DNA of 64,000 nucleotides from JADMIH01 sp036399775 (GTDB taxonomy: Bacteria > Chloroflexota > Chloroflexia > QHBQ01 > JADMIH01). Under the pieces are notes generated by a model. It was not told the DNA's origin. It ran no database searches and was given only the letters and a program-made list of their open reading frames with translations. Made by a program: the position numbers and the translations under genes. Where the stretch lies: positions 42,686 to 106,685 of the forward strand of contig DASWMJ010000046.1 of NCBI GenBank assembly GCA_036399775.1, read 5' to 3'. The first letter of the stretch is position 1, and the number at the start of each line of letters is the position of its first letter. Below are positions 17,382 to 26,022 of this stretch, in pieces.

Positions 17382-19199
17382 TTATAAGGCGTAAGCCTCT
17401 TCCCTCTCCTCCACTTCAACCTCGCCATGCCACAGCCGCCGCATCTCGTCGCTCCTCAGCAGCAGTTCGTCCAGCGTGCCCACTGCCTCTATCCTGCCGC
17501 CCTTCATCACAATGATGTTGTCGGCGCGGCGCAGTGCAACCCTCCTGTGGGATACTACCAGGCAGGTGGCCCTCCCCGACTCCGCATTCCGCATTTCGCG
17601 TTCCGCATTCGAGAAGAGGCGCTCCCATAGCAGGCGCTCGGTCTCTACGTCCAGCGCGCTTGAGAGGTCATCGAACACCAGCAGTTCGGGGTCGCGCACG
17701 AACATGCGGGCGGCTGCCGTGCGCTGGACCTGCCCGCCCGACAGCCTCACTCCCTTCGGGCCGACTAACGTATCGAGGCCCAGGTCCATGCTCTCAACGT
17801 CGCGCTCCAGGACTGCCTGCCGGATAGCGCCCTGTAGGTCTACTTTGTCTTCGGGTAGGCCTTGAAGGATGTTGTCCTTCAGGGTGTCGCTGAAGAGGCG
17901 GGGCACCTGCGGGGTGTACGCGCTCCTGGGAGGAACGAAAAAGAGCGCCGGGTCGGCCACTGGCTCCCCGTTCCAGAGTATCTGGCCGGAGTCCTTCTCC
18001 GCGAGGCCGAGCAACACCTTCAAGAGCGTGGTCTTGCCTGCGCCGACCTGCCCCGTAATCACTGTGAACGAGCCGCGCTCCACGCTGAAGCTGATCTCCT
18101 CGATGCCACGTCCGGTGTCTGGGTATTTGTAGCTCAGGCCCGATACTTCAAGCCTTTCGAGCATGTGCTCCTGAGTCTTTGGTATGAAAGGCACTATGGG
18201 ATAGTCGCCCTTCTCGTAGACCGGGCTGTGCTTCGAGAGAGTATTGGGTGGCGCGCCTTCAAGTAGCTTGTCCAGGCGTTCCAGCGATACGCCCGTCTGC
18301 TTGTAGTGCGCGACAAGGCGGCCCACCCAGAAGGGGAAGCTGGTTATGCCCCAGATGTAGCTTGTGAAGAGCGCGAAGTCACCCACCGTGAAGGTGCCGC
18401 CCTGCATCGCCTGTGCCACCAGCACCAGTATCGCGCCCATAGCGATGTTGACCGTGTTGCGGTTGAACGAGTCGAGCAACTGCGTGAAGACCGAGTCTTT
18501 GAGGGCGGCCTTGCCTCTTATTTCGTTCAGCTTGCTAAAGTGCGCTATTACGCCTTTCTCGGCACCCGCCACTTGAACCGCCTGCGCCGCGCCGAACACC
18601 TCGCCTATGAAGCCCGTCACGCGCCCGGTGGCCTCGCGGTTGGCCTTGCGGTAGCGACGTATGCGCGCGCTCATCAGGTTCGCTACGCCGATAATCACCA
18701 GCAGGGGCAGGAACGCCGCGACTGTGACGAACGGGCTGATGCTTATCATCACCGCCAGCGCCGTAATCGCGAACACCGCTTCGCCCGTCATGTCCACCCA
18801 ATCTTCGAGGTAGTCTATCACCGAGTCTACATCGTCGCGGAAGCGGCTAATCGCCTCACCGGATGATGCTGGCAGGTTTCGCACGCCGGGGCCTTGCAGC
18901 ACCCACTCAAGCAGGTTCTTGCGTAGCATCGCGTTATTGATGAACCACCAGTCGGCCCACTTGATGACAGACACAACGAGAACGCTGACCCGCGCCGCAG
19001 CCACCCCCACCGTGAGGGCGATGAGCGTCCACACGCCCGCGCCTACCGCCTGGTTGTTGCTCAGGCTGTTGAAGAACTCGCGTATGATGAGGCCCGTCGC
19101 CAGCGGTATGGTGTAGAACAACGTCCACAGGAACAGGTTCAGCACGTAGAGCCAGGGGCGATAGAGCATTATCCGCCACAAGGCACGATAGATTTTCAC
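17382..19199 (-). CDS. ABC transporter half-molecule (membrane + ATPase), second of pair
   Basis: About 605 residues: a six-helix exporter domain (about residues 1-310) fused to an ATPase. Walker A is ITGQVGAGKTTLLKV, the signature is VRLSGGQVQRTAAARMF, Walker B LLVFDDLSS, H-loop VVSHRR. The GTG at 19199 overlaps the TGA of the upstream half-transporter (GTGA) and has GGAGG eight bases before it; this start is preferred to a start at 19268. The Walker B ends D-D rather than D-E, so the catalytic base is Asp: in heterodimeric exporters such a partner usually holds the degenerate site. Works with the upstream gene. Confidence 0.9.
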   Translation of the reverse strand: MKIYRALWRIMLYRPWLYVLNLFLWTLFYTIPLATGLIIREFFNSLSNNQAVGAGVWTLIALTVGVAAARVSVLVVSVIKWADWWFINNAMLRKNLLEWVLQGPGVRNLPASSGEAISRFRDDVDSVIDYLEDWVDMTGEAVFAITALAVMISISPFVTVAAFLPLLVIIGVANLMSARIRRYRKANREATGRVTGFIGEVFGAAQAVQVAGAEKGVIAHFSKLNEIRGKAALKDSVFTQLLDSFNRNTVNIAMGAILVLVAQAMQGGTFTVGDFALFTSYIWGITSFPFWVGRLVAHYKQTGVSLERLDKLLEGAPPNTLSKHSPVYEKGDYPIVPFIPKTQEHMLERLEVSGLSYKYPDTGRGIEEISFSVERGSFTVITGQVGAGKTTLLKVLLGLAEKDSGQILWNGEPVADPALFFVPPRSAYTPQVPRLFSDTLKDNILQGLPEDKVDLQGAIRQAVLERDVESMDLGLDTLVGPKGVRLSGGQVQRTAAARMFVRDPELLVFDDLSSALDVETERLLWERLFSNAEREMRNAESGRATCLVVSHRRVALRRADNIIVMKGGRIEAVGTLDELLLRSDEMRRLWHGEVEVEEREEAYAL

Positions 19200-20944
19200 A
19201 CCAGTACCTCCTCCATGCCGGTCCTCAGCAGGTGGGAAAAGTGCGAGCCGGGATTGCCCGCCAGCCACTCTCGCGGGCCGTGCTCGCGGATGCGGCCCTC
19301 CTCAAGTATCATCACTTCGTCGGCGCGCTGCACCGTCGCCAGCCTGTGCGCGATGATGATGCCGGTGCGGTTGCGCAACAGCTTCTCCACCGCGTACTCA
19401 ATTCTACGCTCGGTGGCGGGATCTAGCCGCGAAGAGGCCTCGTCCAGTATCACCAGCCCAGGGTCCTTCAAAAAGACCCGCGTGAAGGCCAGCAATTGAG
19501 CCTCGCCAGCCGACAGCCCCGCGCCACCCGGCCCAAGCTCCGTGTCCAGCCCATCGGATAGCGACTCGTACCACCTGTACAGCCCTACCTCCCTGATTAC
19601 TTCCAGTATCCGGTCGTCGGGGATGCTCTTGTCGAATAGGGTCAGGTTGTCGCGCACTGTCGCGTGGAATAGCTGAACGTCCTGTGTGACCATGCCCACG
19701 CGCTGCCGCAGATCGGCTATGCGCGCCTCGCGTATGTCCCCATCGCCCAGGCGGATAGCGCCCGCGCCAGGGTCGTACAGGCGAAACAGCAGCCTGGTAA
19801 GGGTAGTCTTGCCGCTACCCGTAGGGCCAAGCAGCCCCAGCACCTTGCCCGGCTGCAAGTGGAAAGAAAAGTCTTTCAGCACGGTCTCTTCCTGGTCGTA
19901 GCCGAACGTCACGTCCCGAAACTCGACGGCGAGCGGGCCGGTGGGTATCGCCTGGGTGCCCTCGCCTTCTATAATCTTGTTCTCTATCCTGTAGAGCGCC
20001 TGCACGCGCCCGATGCCCGCACTCGCCTTCTGCAATTCCTGCATCTGCTCGGTTATCTCTTCCAGGGGGCGGCGCAGTATCTCGATATAGTTGAAGAAGA
20101 GGAAGACTGTGCCGATGGTTATCGCGGCGGTGGAGTAGAGGTACGCGCCCATTCCGAAGGCTACCACATAGCCCAGCGCGAATATGAGCATCGTTATCAC
20201 CCACACCAGCACGTCCATAGCCCACGCCTTGCGCCCCTTGCGATAGAGGGCGCGCATCACCTGGTAGAGCCGCAGCATCACGTAGGACTGCGCGCCGTTC
20301 GCCTTGATGTCCGGCAGGCCGGAAAGCCGCTCCTCGATGAATCCGAAAAGGTCCGCGAAACCCTGCCGCTCCGCAGCCAGGGCCGATACCGCTATGTTGC
20401 GGCTGCGCGCCAGTACAAGCGTGGCAAGCAGGGCAAACACGAACAGCGCCAGGCCCACGCGCCAGTCCTCGAAGAAGAGCACGATCACCACGCCCAGCAT
20501 CAGGAGCATGTTGCCGAAGACCTGCACCACGAAGCGCGAGAAGAAGTTGGAGAGCGCGGTCACGTCGCCGTCTATCCTCTCGATAAGCTCGCCCGGCGTA
20601 TGGGTCTTGTGGAAGGTCATGTCGAGGCCGAGGCAGTGCGCGGCCAGGTCGGTGCGCAGGGCGTTAGTGGCGGTCCAGCCGACCACGCCACTGACGTAAG
20701 TAGCCGCGACGGTCAGCCCCTGGTTCGCCAGCGCCACCGCGATAAAGAGGAGCGCGGCCATAACTAACGTGTCCGGCCCCGCGCTCGCCAGGGCGCTGTC
20801 TATGAAGTAGCGCACTATCTGCGGGTTGAGCAGTTGCAGCCCTATGCTCCCCAGGAGCAGCGCGGCCAGCAGCACGGTTCTCGGCCACTGGGGCTTCATA
20901 TATTTGGAGAGTAGCTCCGCGTACCCCCTGAGTGGAAGGTCCAT
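19196..20944 (-). CDS. ABC transporter half-molecule (membrane + ATPase), first of pair
   Basis: A 582-residue type IV exporter half: six membrane helices (about residues 20-300) and an ATPase with Walker A GLLGPTGSGKTTLTRLLF, Q-loop MVTQDVQLF, Walker B LVILDEASSRLD and H-loop IIAHRL. The signature region reads GAGLSAGEAQLLAFTRVF. Its canonical LVILDE catalytic glutamate complements the Asp of the partner, so the two should form a heterodimer of the multidrug/lipid/peptide exporter kind. It begins 19 bases after the small APH-like gene, suggesting one operon. Confidence 0.9.
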   Translation of the reverse strand: MDLPLRGYAELLSKYMKPQWPRTVLLAALLLGSIGLQLLNPQIVRYFIDSALASAGPDTLVMAALLFIAVALANQGLTVAATYVSGVVGWTATNALRTDLAAHCLGLDMTFHKTHTPGELIERIDGDVTALSNFFSRFVVQVFGNMLLMLGVVIVLFFEDWRVGLALFVFALLATLVLARSRNIAVSALAAERQGFADLFGFIEERLSGLPDIKANGAQSYVMLRLYQVMRALYRKGRKAWAMDVLVWVITMLIFALGYVVAFGMGAYLYSTAAITIGTVFLFFNYIEILRRPLEEITEQMQELQKASAGIGRVQALYRIENKIIEGEGTQAIPTGPLAVEFRDVTFGYDQEETVLKDFSFHLQPGKVLGLLGPTGSGKTTLTRLLFRLYDPGAGAIRLGDGDIREARIADLRQRVGMVTQDVQLFHATVRDNLTLFDKSIPDDRILEVIREVGLYRWYESLSDGLDTELGPGGAGLSAGEAQLLAFTRVFLKDPGLVILDEASSRLDPATERRIEYAVEKLLRNRTGIIIAHRLATVQRADEVMILEEGRIREHGPREWLAGNPGSHFSHLLRTGMEEVLV

Positions 20945-20962
20945 CCTTGCTTATTTACCTCA

Positions 20963-21475
20963 TCAATTGCTTAGATACACACTCTGCGTCCACGCAGAGG
21001 GGTCGAAGAGCCAGGGCGGGACGATGTACCCGCCCATCTCTTCGGGGATCAATTCTTCATCGAGAGACCCGCCACCGGCCCACCTCAGCAGCACGAACTG
21101 GTTGGGCATGGCAGGCTCGCCCGGCACCTCTACCACCAGCGAGCCGTCGCACGCGGGCACCGGCTCAGGCACGACCAGACTCGTATCGCGCAGCAGCCTC
21201 GCCAGCCAGACGATGTCGGCCAGGGCTGCCGCCGCGTTCTCTTCGCCCGCGTCCAGCACGCGCAGGGCGAATTGCTTGCCCTCTATCCTGCCCAGGTAGG
21301 GGTGGACCGCGCTGCCGTCGCCGATGGGCACCTCAACGAAGAATGTCGTGTCTTCATCTCGGCTGAGCAGCGTCAAGCGGGCGGCACCTAAGCCGTACCG
21401 CTCCAATGCCTGCTCAGCCAAACGCCTGAGACGGTGGTATTGCTCTTCCTCTGTCAAACACTCGTAAGCTATCAT
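20963..21475 (-). CDS. Truncated APH-like protein (N-lobe only)
   Basis: A 170-residue protein. Residues about 60-150 look like the N-lobe of APH-family kinases: GKQFALRVLDAGEENAAAAL, then a helix and VVPEPVPACDGSLVVEVPGE, ending with NQFVLLRWAGGGSLDEEL. The C-lobe with HGDxxxxN and DxD is absent, so phosphotransfer is not expected. The remaining tail (GGYIVPPWLFDPSAWTQSVY) is aromatic. It lies directly upstream of the ABC pair and downstream of a 29-codon ORF with hairpins. It might be a binding or adaptor protein, or a degenerating gene kept in frame. Confidence 0.65.
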   Translation of the reverse strand: MIAYECLTEEEQYHRLRRLAEQALERYGLGAARLTLLSRDEDTTFFVEVPIGDGSAVHPYLGRIEGKQFALRVLDAGEENAAAALADIVWLARLLRDTSLVVPEPVPACDGSLVVEVPGEPAMPNQFVLLRWAGGGSLDEELIPEEMGGYIVPPWLFDPSAWTQSVYLSN

Positions 21476-21557
21476 GGTTTTTGTCCTCGTTACGCTCCGT
21501 TAATGTTTTGCCTTGCCTCTTTGTTTCGTCTCTCGGCGGGCCGCGATCATGGAATAG

Positions 21558-21594
21558 AAAAGGCCGAGGGTTTCGGGTGAACCCACGGCCTTTC
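21558..21594 (-). terminator. Terminator hairpin 2 in the small-ORF leader
   Basis: On the minus strand AAGGCCGTGGGTT pairs with AACCCTCGGCCTT around CACCCGA and is followed by TTCTATT. It lies 83 bases before the APH-like start codon and shares the word GGCCGTGGG with the hairpin upstream. Confidence 0.7.
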
Positions 21595-21637
21595 TTTCGT
21601 GTTTGGAGCAGTTTTGGGCTGCTTCGGGATATAAAAA

Positions 21638-21672
21638 GGACCGTGAGCTTTACTTACTGCCCACGGCCTCCG
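21638..21672 (-). terminator. Terminator hairpin 1 after the 29-codon ORF
   Basis: On the minus strand GGAGGCCGTGGGC pairs imperfectly with GCTCACGGTCC around AGTAAGTAAA and runs into TTTTTAT, the form of an intrinsic terminator. It begins about 22 bases after the stop of the small ORF. Confidence 0.7.
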
Positions 21673-21693
21673 GTTGCTATTAGCTAGAACCTA

Positions 21694-21783
21694 TCAGCTT
21701 TCGGGCAGACTCCTCCCCTGGACGGTGACGCCGAAGGGCGCTCCCGTGCGGATGCGAAGGTATGTGGTGTTCTTCATTGCCAT
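21694..21783 (-). CDS. Small ORF, 29 codons, upstream of the APH-like/ABC group
   Basis: ATG at 21783 follows GGAGG (21798-21794) by ten bases; a second in-frame ATG is at 21777. The peptide begins MAMKNTTYLRIRTG, continues with APFGVTV and ends GRSLPES before TGA. It is basic in its first half with no cysteine and no hydrophobic helix. Two terminator hairpins follow it directly, then the APH-like gene and ABC exporter pair. It could be an exported or modified peptide, or a leader peptide for attenuation. I do not recognise a family. Confidence 0.5.
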   Translation of the reverse strand: MAMKNTTYLRIRTGAPFGVTVQGRSLPES

Positions 21784-22040
21784 TAGGAGTTTGCCTCCAC
21801 TAAAGGTTTCCAAGATGAGGCTAGTATAGCAGGCTTTCCGGGGGCTGTCAATAGGTTTTTTGCATCAGAGTGGTACAAAAAGTGGCACAAATTGGCCGGA
21901 GAATAATCACCCAATAAGCAGTATCCGGCAGGGTATCGGATTGGTGGCTTGCCTATTGAATGTACATGGTATTATAGTTGTCGGAGTAAATTCCCTCGAC
22001 GCCTCGGCAATGCACGACATTCCTCTATGGGGTAGGAGTA

Positions 22041-22706
22041 TTGAAGACCAACACCGGCAAGATCCTGGCTCAGCTTGATGCGTTAGGCGACTTCTACGGC
22101 AGCATCAGATCGGGGCCGGAGGCCCTGCCCGATTACACCGAACGGGCGCACCAGTTCATTACGATGTGCATGTCCACCATCGAGAGAATAGCAGGGCCGG
22201 ACAGCACATACGCAAGCAGGGCCAGGAGCGTGGTCGGCCAGCCCGCACGCGCCGCAGGCAGGATAAGCATGCTGTACGGCGTGATGCAGGCTCTCAGAAA
22301 TGACGTGGCAAATGGGAACGTGGTGCCGGTGCAGGGTATAGGGCACATGGACTTGTTTTCCGAGTACCTCGAACAGGCTGACCATTTGCTGGAAAGCGGT
22401 TACAAGGACGCCTCGGCGATAATGGCGGGAGGTGTATTGGAGGCCCACCTGCGGCGATTGTGCGGCAGGCACGGCATTGACACGGACGAGCAGATTTCGA
22501 GTGGGCGCAGGCGCAAGAAAGCGTCCATATTGAGCGCCGATCTGTATAAGGCAAAGATACTATCGCTGAGCGAGTACCAGCAGGTAAAGACGTGGCTCGC
22601 ATTGCGAAACGACGCGGCGCGGGGGAACTTCGACGGCTACGTAAAAGAGGAAGTGGCCCGCCTGGTGCAATGCGTGTGGGACTTCGTCCGCACCCACCCC
22701 ATTTGA
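22041..22706 (+). CDS. HEPN-like helical protein, unknown function
   Basis: A 221-residue, almost wholly alpha-helical protein with a TTG start behind TAGGAG. The C-terminal third (DASAIMAGGVLEAHLRRLC, LSEYQQVKTWLALRNDAARG, VARLVQCVWDFVRTH) has the arrangement of HEPN domains seen with DUF4145-like and abortive-infection proteins. The usual R-x4-6-H RNase motif would read RNDAAH; here it is RNDAAR, so the histidine is replaced. It may be a non-catalytic HEPN protein. It is a lone gene followed by a strong palindromic terminator. Confidence 0.6.
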   Translation: MKTNTGKILAQLDALGDFYGSIRSGPEALPDYTERAHQFITMCMSTIERIAGPDSTYASRARSVVGQPARAAGRISMLYGVMQALRNDVANGNVVPVQGIGHMDLFSEYLEQADHLLESGYKDASAIMAGGVLEAHLRRLCGRHGIDTDEQISSGRRRKKASILSADLYKAKILSLSEYQQVKTWLALRNDAARGNFDGYVKEEVARLVQCVWDFVRTHPI

Positions 22707-22716
22707 TAAGAAAGTC

Positions 22717-22765
22717 GAGAAATCAGCAAAAAGGGCCGCCCGGCGGCCCTTTTTGCTGATTTCTC
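22717..22765. terminator. 49-bp perfect palindrome, bidirectional terminator
   Basis: 24-base arms (22717-22740, 22742-22765) match perfectly around a single central C. The core is GGGCCGCCCGGCGGCCC with A/T-rich outer arms. It sits between convergent genes (HEPN-like and DUF4349) and can end both transcripts. Confidence 0.85.
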
Positions 22766-22793
22766 AAAAGAAAGTTCCTCCCCTCTTCGAGGG

Positions 22794-23867
22794 TTATGAG
22801 GCTTCGCCTGCGGAAGCGGTGGGGGTTGCCTGGCGCTTCCTGGGGCGTAGGGCCAGCCAGGTTGCCAGGAGGAGTAAGGGCACGGCCCACCACATGAATA
22901 CGGCTACGGTGATCAGCACGCTCGCCACGTCGGATAGCATGTCGAGTGAGGCGTTCCAGGCCTGGGTGGCGGTCCTGGCGGGGTCCCAACCCTCTTCAGT
23001 GACGGTCATGGGTTCGACGGGCGCTATCTCCGGGTAGAGGCTGACGGTGAGGGTGGACATCTCGGACCGCTTGCTGAGGAAGTTCAGGCGGCCCTGGATG
23101 CGCTCTATCTCGCCCTGTATCTGGCGTAATTCGCGGTCAAGGGTGAGGATGTCTTCCAGCTCTACGGCTTTGGCCTGCAACGCGAGCATGCGTGTCTCGG
23201 TGGCTTGCAGGTTGCGTAGCTGCGATTGGAGGTCGGTATACTCCTCGGTAACGTCGCTGCTTGAGATATTCTCGGAGATGGTCTTCATGCCGACCTGCCG
23301 CAGCTTCGATACCACGTTGTCGAACTCGCGGGCGGGGACCTGTAGGGTGATGGTGGCTACTGTGTAGTCGCCTTCCTGGCGGCTGTCGGACTGCGAAATG
23401 TAGCCGCCGTGCCCACCCGCCAGGCTCCTGACTTCGTTCAGGGCGTTAGACACGTCCTTCACTTTGAGTTGCAGCGTGCCCGTGCGGATTATCATGCGGT
23501 CCCAGGGCTGCGTCTGCTCGCCGGGCTGTCCTCCCGTGCTTGGAGGGTTATTGACTGCGCTTGCACCACGGTTCTCCGTGACATTCATGTAGGCCGCCAT
23601 AGCGGTGGGTTGGGGGACCAACTCAAGGGAAAGCTCCCTTTCTGCCAAGGCTGGCCCGCTCGATGACATTCTGTTGAGCATCAAGCCGCGTGCCGCACCC
23701 GCTATACCCACGAGCACTATGCACGCGATTACGGACAGAGCAAGGATGCGCGACCAACGCGTGCGCCTTTTTTGAGGCACGTGGCTACTGCCTATATCGC
23801 CGCTTGAGGGCCCACGCCCTAAGTTCCTGATGCGCCGGATAGATTTCCTTAGACCGTTACTTTCCAT
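22794..23867 (-). CDS. DUF4349 membrane protein
   Basis: A 357-residue protein: basic cytoplasmic N-terminus, one helix (ILALSVIACIVLVGIAGAA, about residues 41-59), an extracytoplasmic DUF4349 domain (RMIIRTGTLQLKVKDVSNAL, GGYISQSDSRQ, TLQVPAREFDNVVSKL), a long coiled coil (LQSQLRNLQATETRMLAL and ILTLDRELRQIQGEIERIQG), then a C-terminal membrane helix near residue 325. This is the normal DUF4349 layout. Members are widespread in Firmicutes, Chloroflexota and Bacteroidota; their role in the envelope is not known. Confidence 0.9.
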   Translation of the reverse strand: MESNGLRKSIRRIRNLGRGPSSGDIGSSHVPQKRRTRWSRILALSVIACIVLVGIAGAARGLMLNRMSSSGPALAERELSLELVPQPTAMAAYMNVTENRGASAVNNPPSTGGQPGEQTQPWDRMIIRTGTLQLKVKDVSNALNEVRSLAGGHGGYISQSDSRQEGDYTVATITLQVPAREFDNVVSKLRQVGMKTISENISSSDVTEEYTDLQSQLRNLQATETRMLALQAKAVELEDILTLDRELRQIQGEIERIQGRLNFLSKRSEMSTLTVSLYPEIAPVEPMTVTEEGWDPARTATQAWNASLDMLSDVASVLITVAVFMWWAVPLLLLATWLALRPRKRQATPTASAGEAS

Positions 23868-24104
23868 CTCTTTCTAGCCTCCTGAGGGGTTGTTGGTTTT
23901 TCAAGATGCAACCCTGGTGTGGGTTATGGGTGTATGACGATAGGAGGCGGAAAAATGTTCCCGTGACGGGATGCCAGTGGAAATGAGCAAGAAGTGAGCA
24001 CTTTTTGGCCTGGAAAGTGAGCATCTACCTATCGCAAATTATAGCTGCGGGGAAATTAGTAACCCCAGCAACCATCAATTGGAAGCCATAGGAGGGCAAA
24101 TACA

Positions 24105-24524
24105 ATGTCGGCAGAAGAGAACAAGGCTGTTACTCGCGGATTCATGGAAGCATTCAGCAGGCACGACCTGGATGCGTGCGAGCCGTTCCTGGACGAGAAT
24201 ATAGTAGTACATGGTTTCCCTGGCTTACCGCCTGGCCGTGATGCCTACAGGGGAGTGGGTGCGATGTTCCTCGCGGCTTTTCCTGATGGCACAATGGCTG
24301 TCGAGGACATGCTCGCGGACGGGGATAAGGTGGTGGCGCGCTACATGTACACGGGTACTCACCAGGGTGAGTTACAGGGTATCCCGGCCACCGGCAAAGA
24401 GATCGCGGCGCAGGGCATTTTGATCGACCACATAGTAAATGGCAAGGTCGTCGAGCGGTGGGACGTATTTGATCAGATTGGCATGCTTCAGCAGCTAGGC
24501 GTAATGCCTGCTCCTGGGCAGTAA
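24105..24524 (+). CDS. SnoaL-like ester cyclase/NTF2-fold protein
   Basis: A 139-residue NTF2-like protein. It has the SnoaL-type helix NKAVTRGFMEAFSRHDLDA, the pocket strand DENIVVHGFPGLPPGRDAYR and the C-terminal strands DKVVARYMYTGTHQGELQGI and VERWDVFDQIGMLQQLG. These are signatures of the 'ester cyclase' subgroup, in which the enzymatic activity of most members is unknown. The ATG follows GGAGGGC. It is monocistronic, ending in a long palindrome shared with the convergent glutamate dehydrogenase gene. Confidence 0.85.
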   Translation: MSAEENKAVTRGFMEAFSRHDLDACEPFLDENIVVHGFPGLPPGRDAYRGVGAMFLAAFPDGTMAVEDMLADGDKVVARYMYTGTHQGELQGIPATGKEIAAQGILIDHIVNGKVVERWDVFDQIGMLQQLGVMPAPGQ

Positions 24525-24549
24525 CTATTCACTCTATTCAAGAAGAACG

Positions 24550-24602
24550 TTCAAAAAGAAGAAAACAGGCGGCGCAGCCGCCTGTTTTCTTCTTTTTGAA
24601 CT
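24550..24602. terminator. 53-bp perfect palindrome with GGCGGC core
   Basis: 25-base arms (24550-24574, 24578-24602) pair perfectly around GCA. The centre GGCGGCGCAGCCGCC is identical to that of the palindrome at 10726; the outer arms differ. It separates two convergent genes. Confidence 0.85.
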
Positions 24603-24635
24603 AAAGGTTCTACTCTTGCCAGGCGCAAATCTGGC

Positions 24636-25904
24636 CTACGGGAAGATGCCGCGCAGGCGGGTGACTTCGGCTACGCGGTTGATGGCAAGCATGTACGCGC
24701 CGGTGCGGGTGTCTACCGAGTTGTTCTCGGAGGTCTCGTGTACGTCGCGGAAGGCGCGCTGCATCACGCGCTCCAGCTTCTTGTTGACCTCGTCCTCGGC
24801 CCAGTAGTAGCCCTGGATGTTCTGCGCCCACTCGAAGTAGGAGACGGTCACGCCACCCGCGTTCGCCAGGATGTCGGGGAGGACCAGGACGCCTTTCTGG
24901 AAGAGGATGCGGTCGGCTTCGGGGGTGGTGGGGCCGTTGGCGGCCTCGGCTATTATCTTTGTCTTGATGCGGTCGGCGTTGTTGACGGTGATGACGCTCT
25001 CCAGGGCGGCGGGCACCAGGATGTCGCATTCAAGCTCCAGCAGTTCCTCGTTGGTGATGTCGTCCGAGCCGCCGAAGCCTGACAGGGAGCCGTGCTCCTG
25101 CTTGTAGCGGGTGGCGCTGTTGGCGTCTATACCGCTGGTGTTGACTATACCGCCCCGGCTATCCGATATGGCTATAACGGTCGCGCCGTCTTCCGAGAGG
25201 AGACGCGCAGCGATTGAGCCTGCGTTGCCGAAGCCTTGCACAACCACGCGAGCGCCCTGCAAGTCAACGCCCTTCACCTTGACGGCTTCGCGCACTACAT
25301 ACTGTAAGCCGCGCGCTGTGGCCTCGTTGCGGCCCAGCGAGCCGCCGATGCCGATAGGCTTGCCGGTGATTAGGCCGGGGACGGGGTAGCCCTTGAGCAT
25401 GGAAATGGTGTCCATGATCCAGGCCATCGTCTGCGAGTTGGTGTTCACGTCGGGAGCGGGGATGTCGATCTCCGGGCCGATGATGGGGGAGATCTCGGCG
25501 GCGAAGCGGCGGGTCAGGCGCTCCACTTCGGCCAGGCTGAGCTGCTTGGGGTCAACGATTACGCCGCCCTTGCCGCCGCCGTAGGGGATGCCTACAGTGG
25601 CGCACTTCCATGTCATCCACATAGCGAGGGCTTTTACTTCATCCAGCGATACGTCCTGGTGGTAGCGGATGCCGCCCTTCGCCGGGCCTAGGGTCAAAGA
25701 GTGCTGCACGCGGTAGCCGGTGAAGACCCTGTAGCTGCCGTCGTCCATACGCACGGGGAAATGCACCGTCAGTTCGCGCTTGGGGTGAGAGAGTATCTGC
25801 TTCATACCCTCATCTAGGTTGAGCCTGTCCGCGGCGGTCATGAACTGCTCGACCGCCACCTGGTACGGGTTGGGTTTCTCCTGGTTTACCTTTTCTGCCG
25901 ACAT
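24636..25904 (-). CDS. gdhA: Glu/Leu/Phe/Val dehydrogenase (probable glutamate dehydrogenase)
   Basis: A 422-residue enzyme that reversibly deaminates glutamate to 2-oxoglutarate with NAD(P). Features include the substrate region TLGPAKGGIRYHQDVSLDEV, MTWKCATVGIPYGGGKGGVIVDPK with the catalytic lysine, PAPDVNTNSQTMAWIMD, and the Rossmann motif VVQGFGNAGSIAARLL. The length fits the hexameric short form. The start is supported by GAGGAGG seven bases before ATG. Specificity for glutamate over branched amino acids is the likeliest reading but is not proven by sequence. Confidence 0.92.
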   Translation of the reverse strand: MSAEKVNQEKPNPYQVAVEQFMTAADRLNLDEGMKQILSHPKRELTVHFPVRMDDGSYRVFTGYRVQHSLTLGPAKGGIRYHQDVSLDEVKALAMWMTWKCATVGIPYGGGKGGVIVDPKQLSLAEVERLTRRFAAEISPIIGPEIDIPAPDVNTNSQTMAWIMDTISMLKGYPVPGLITGKPIGIGGSLGRNEATARGLQYVVREAVKVKGVDLQGARVVVQGFGNAGSIAARLLSEDGATVIAISDSRGGIVNTSGIDANSATRYKQEHGSLSGFGGSDDITNEELLELECDILVPAALESVITVNNADRIKTKIIAEAANGPTTPEADRILFQKGVLVLPDILANAGGVTVSYFEWAQNIQGYYWAEDEVNKKLERVMQRAFRDVHETSENNSVDTRTGAYMLAINRVAEVTRLRGIFP

Positions 25905-26022
25905 TGCTAGTCCTCCTCATTGAGTCTATTTGTTATTCTTCCCAGGTTAGTCTCCACGGGACGATCCCGTGATAAAGACGCGAAGTAATATGGTTGTGAT
26001 GATTCAGCACTCTATATGCCAA

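Noticed and set aside
19859..20767. 302-codon frame antisense to the ABC transporter
   Set aside because: His/Arg-rich shadow typical of GC-rich genes. The ABC motifs are on the other strand.
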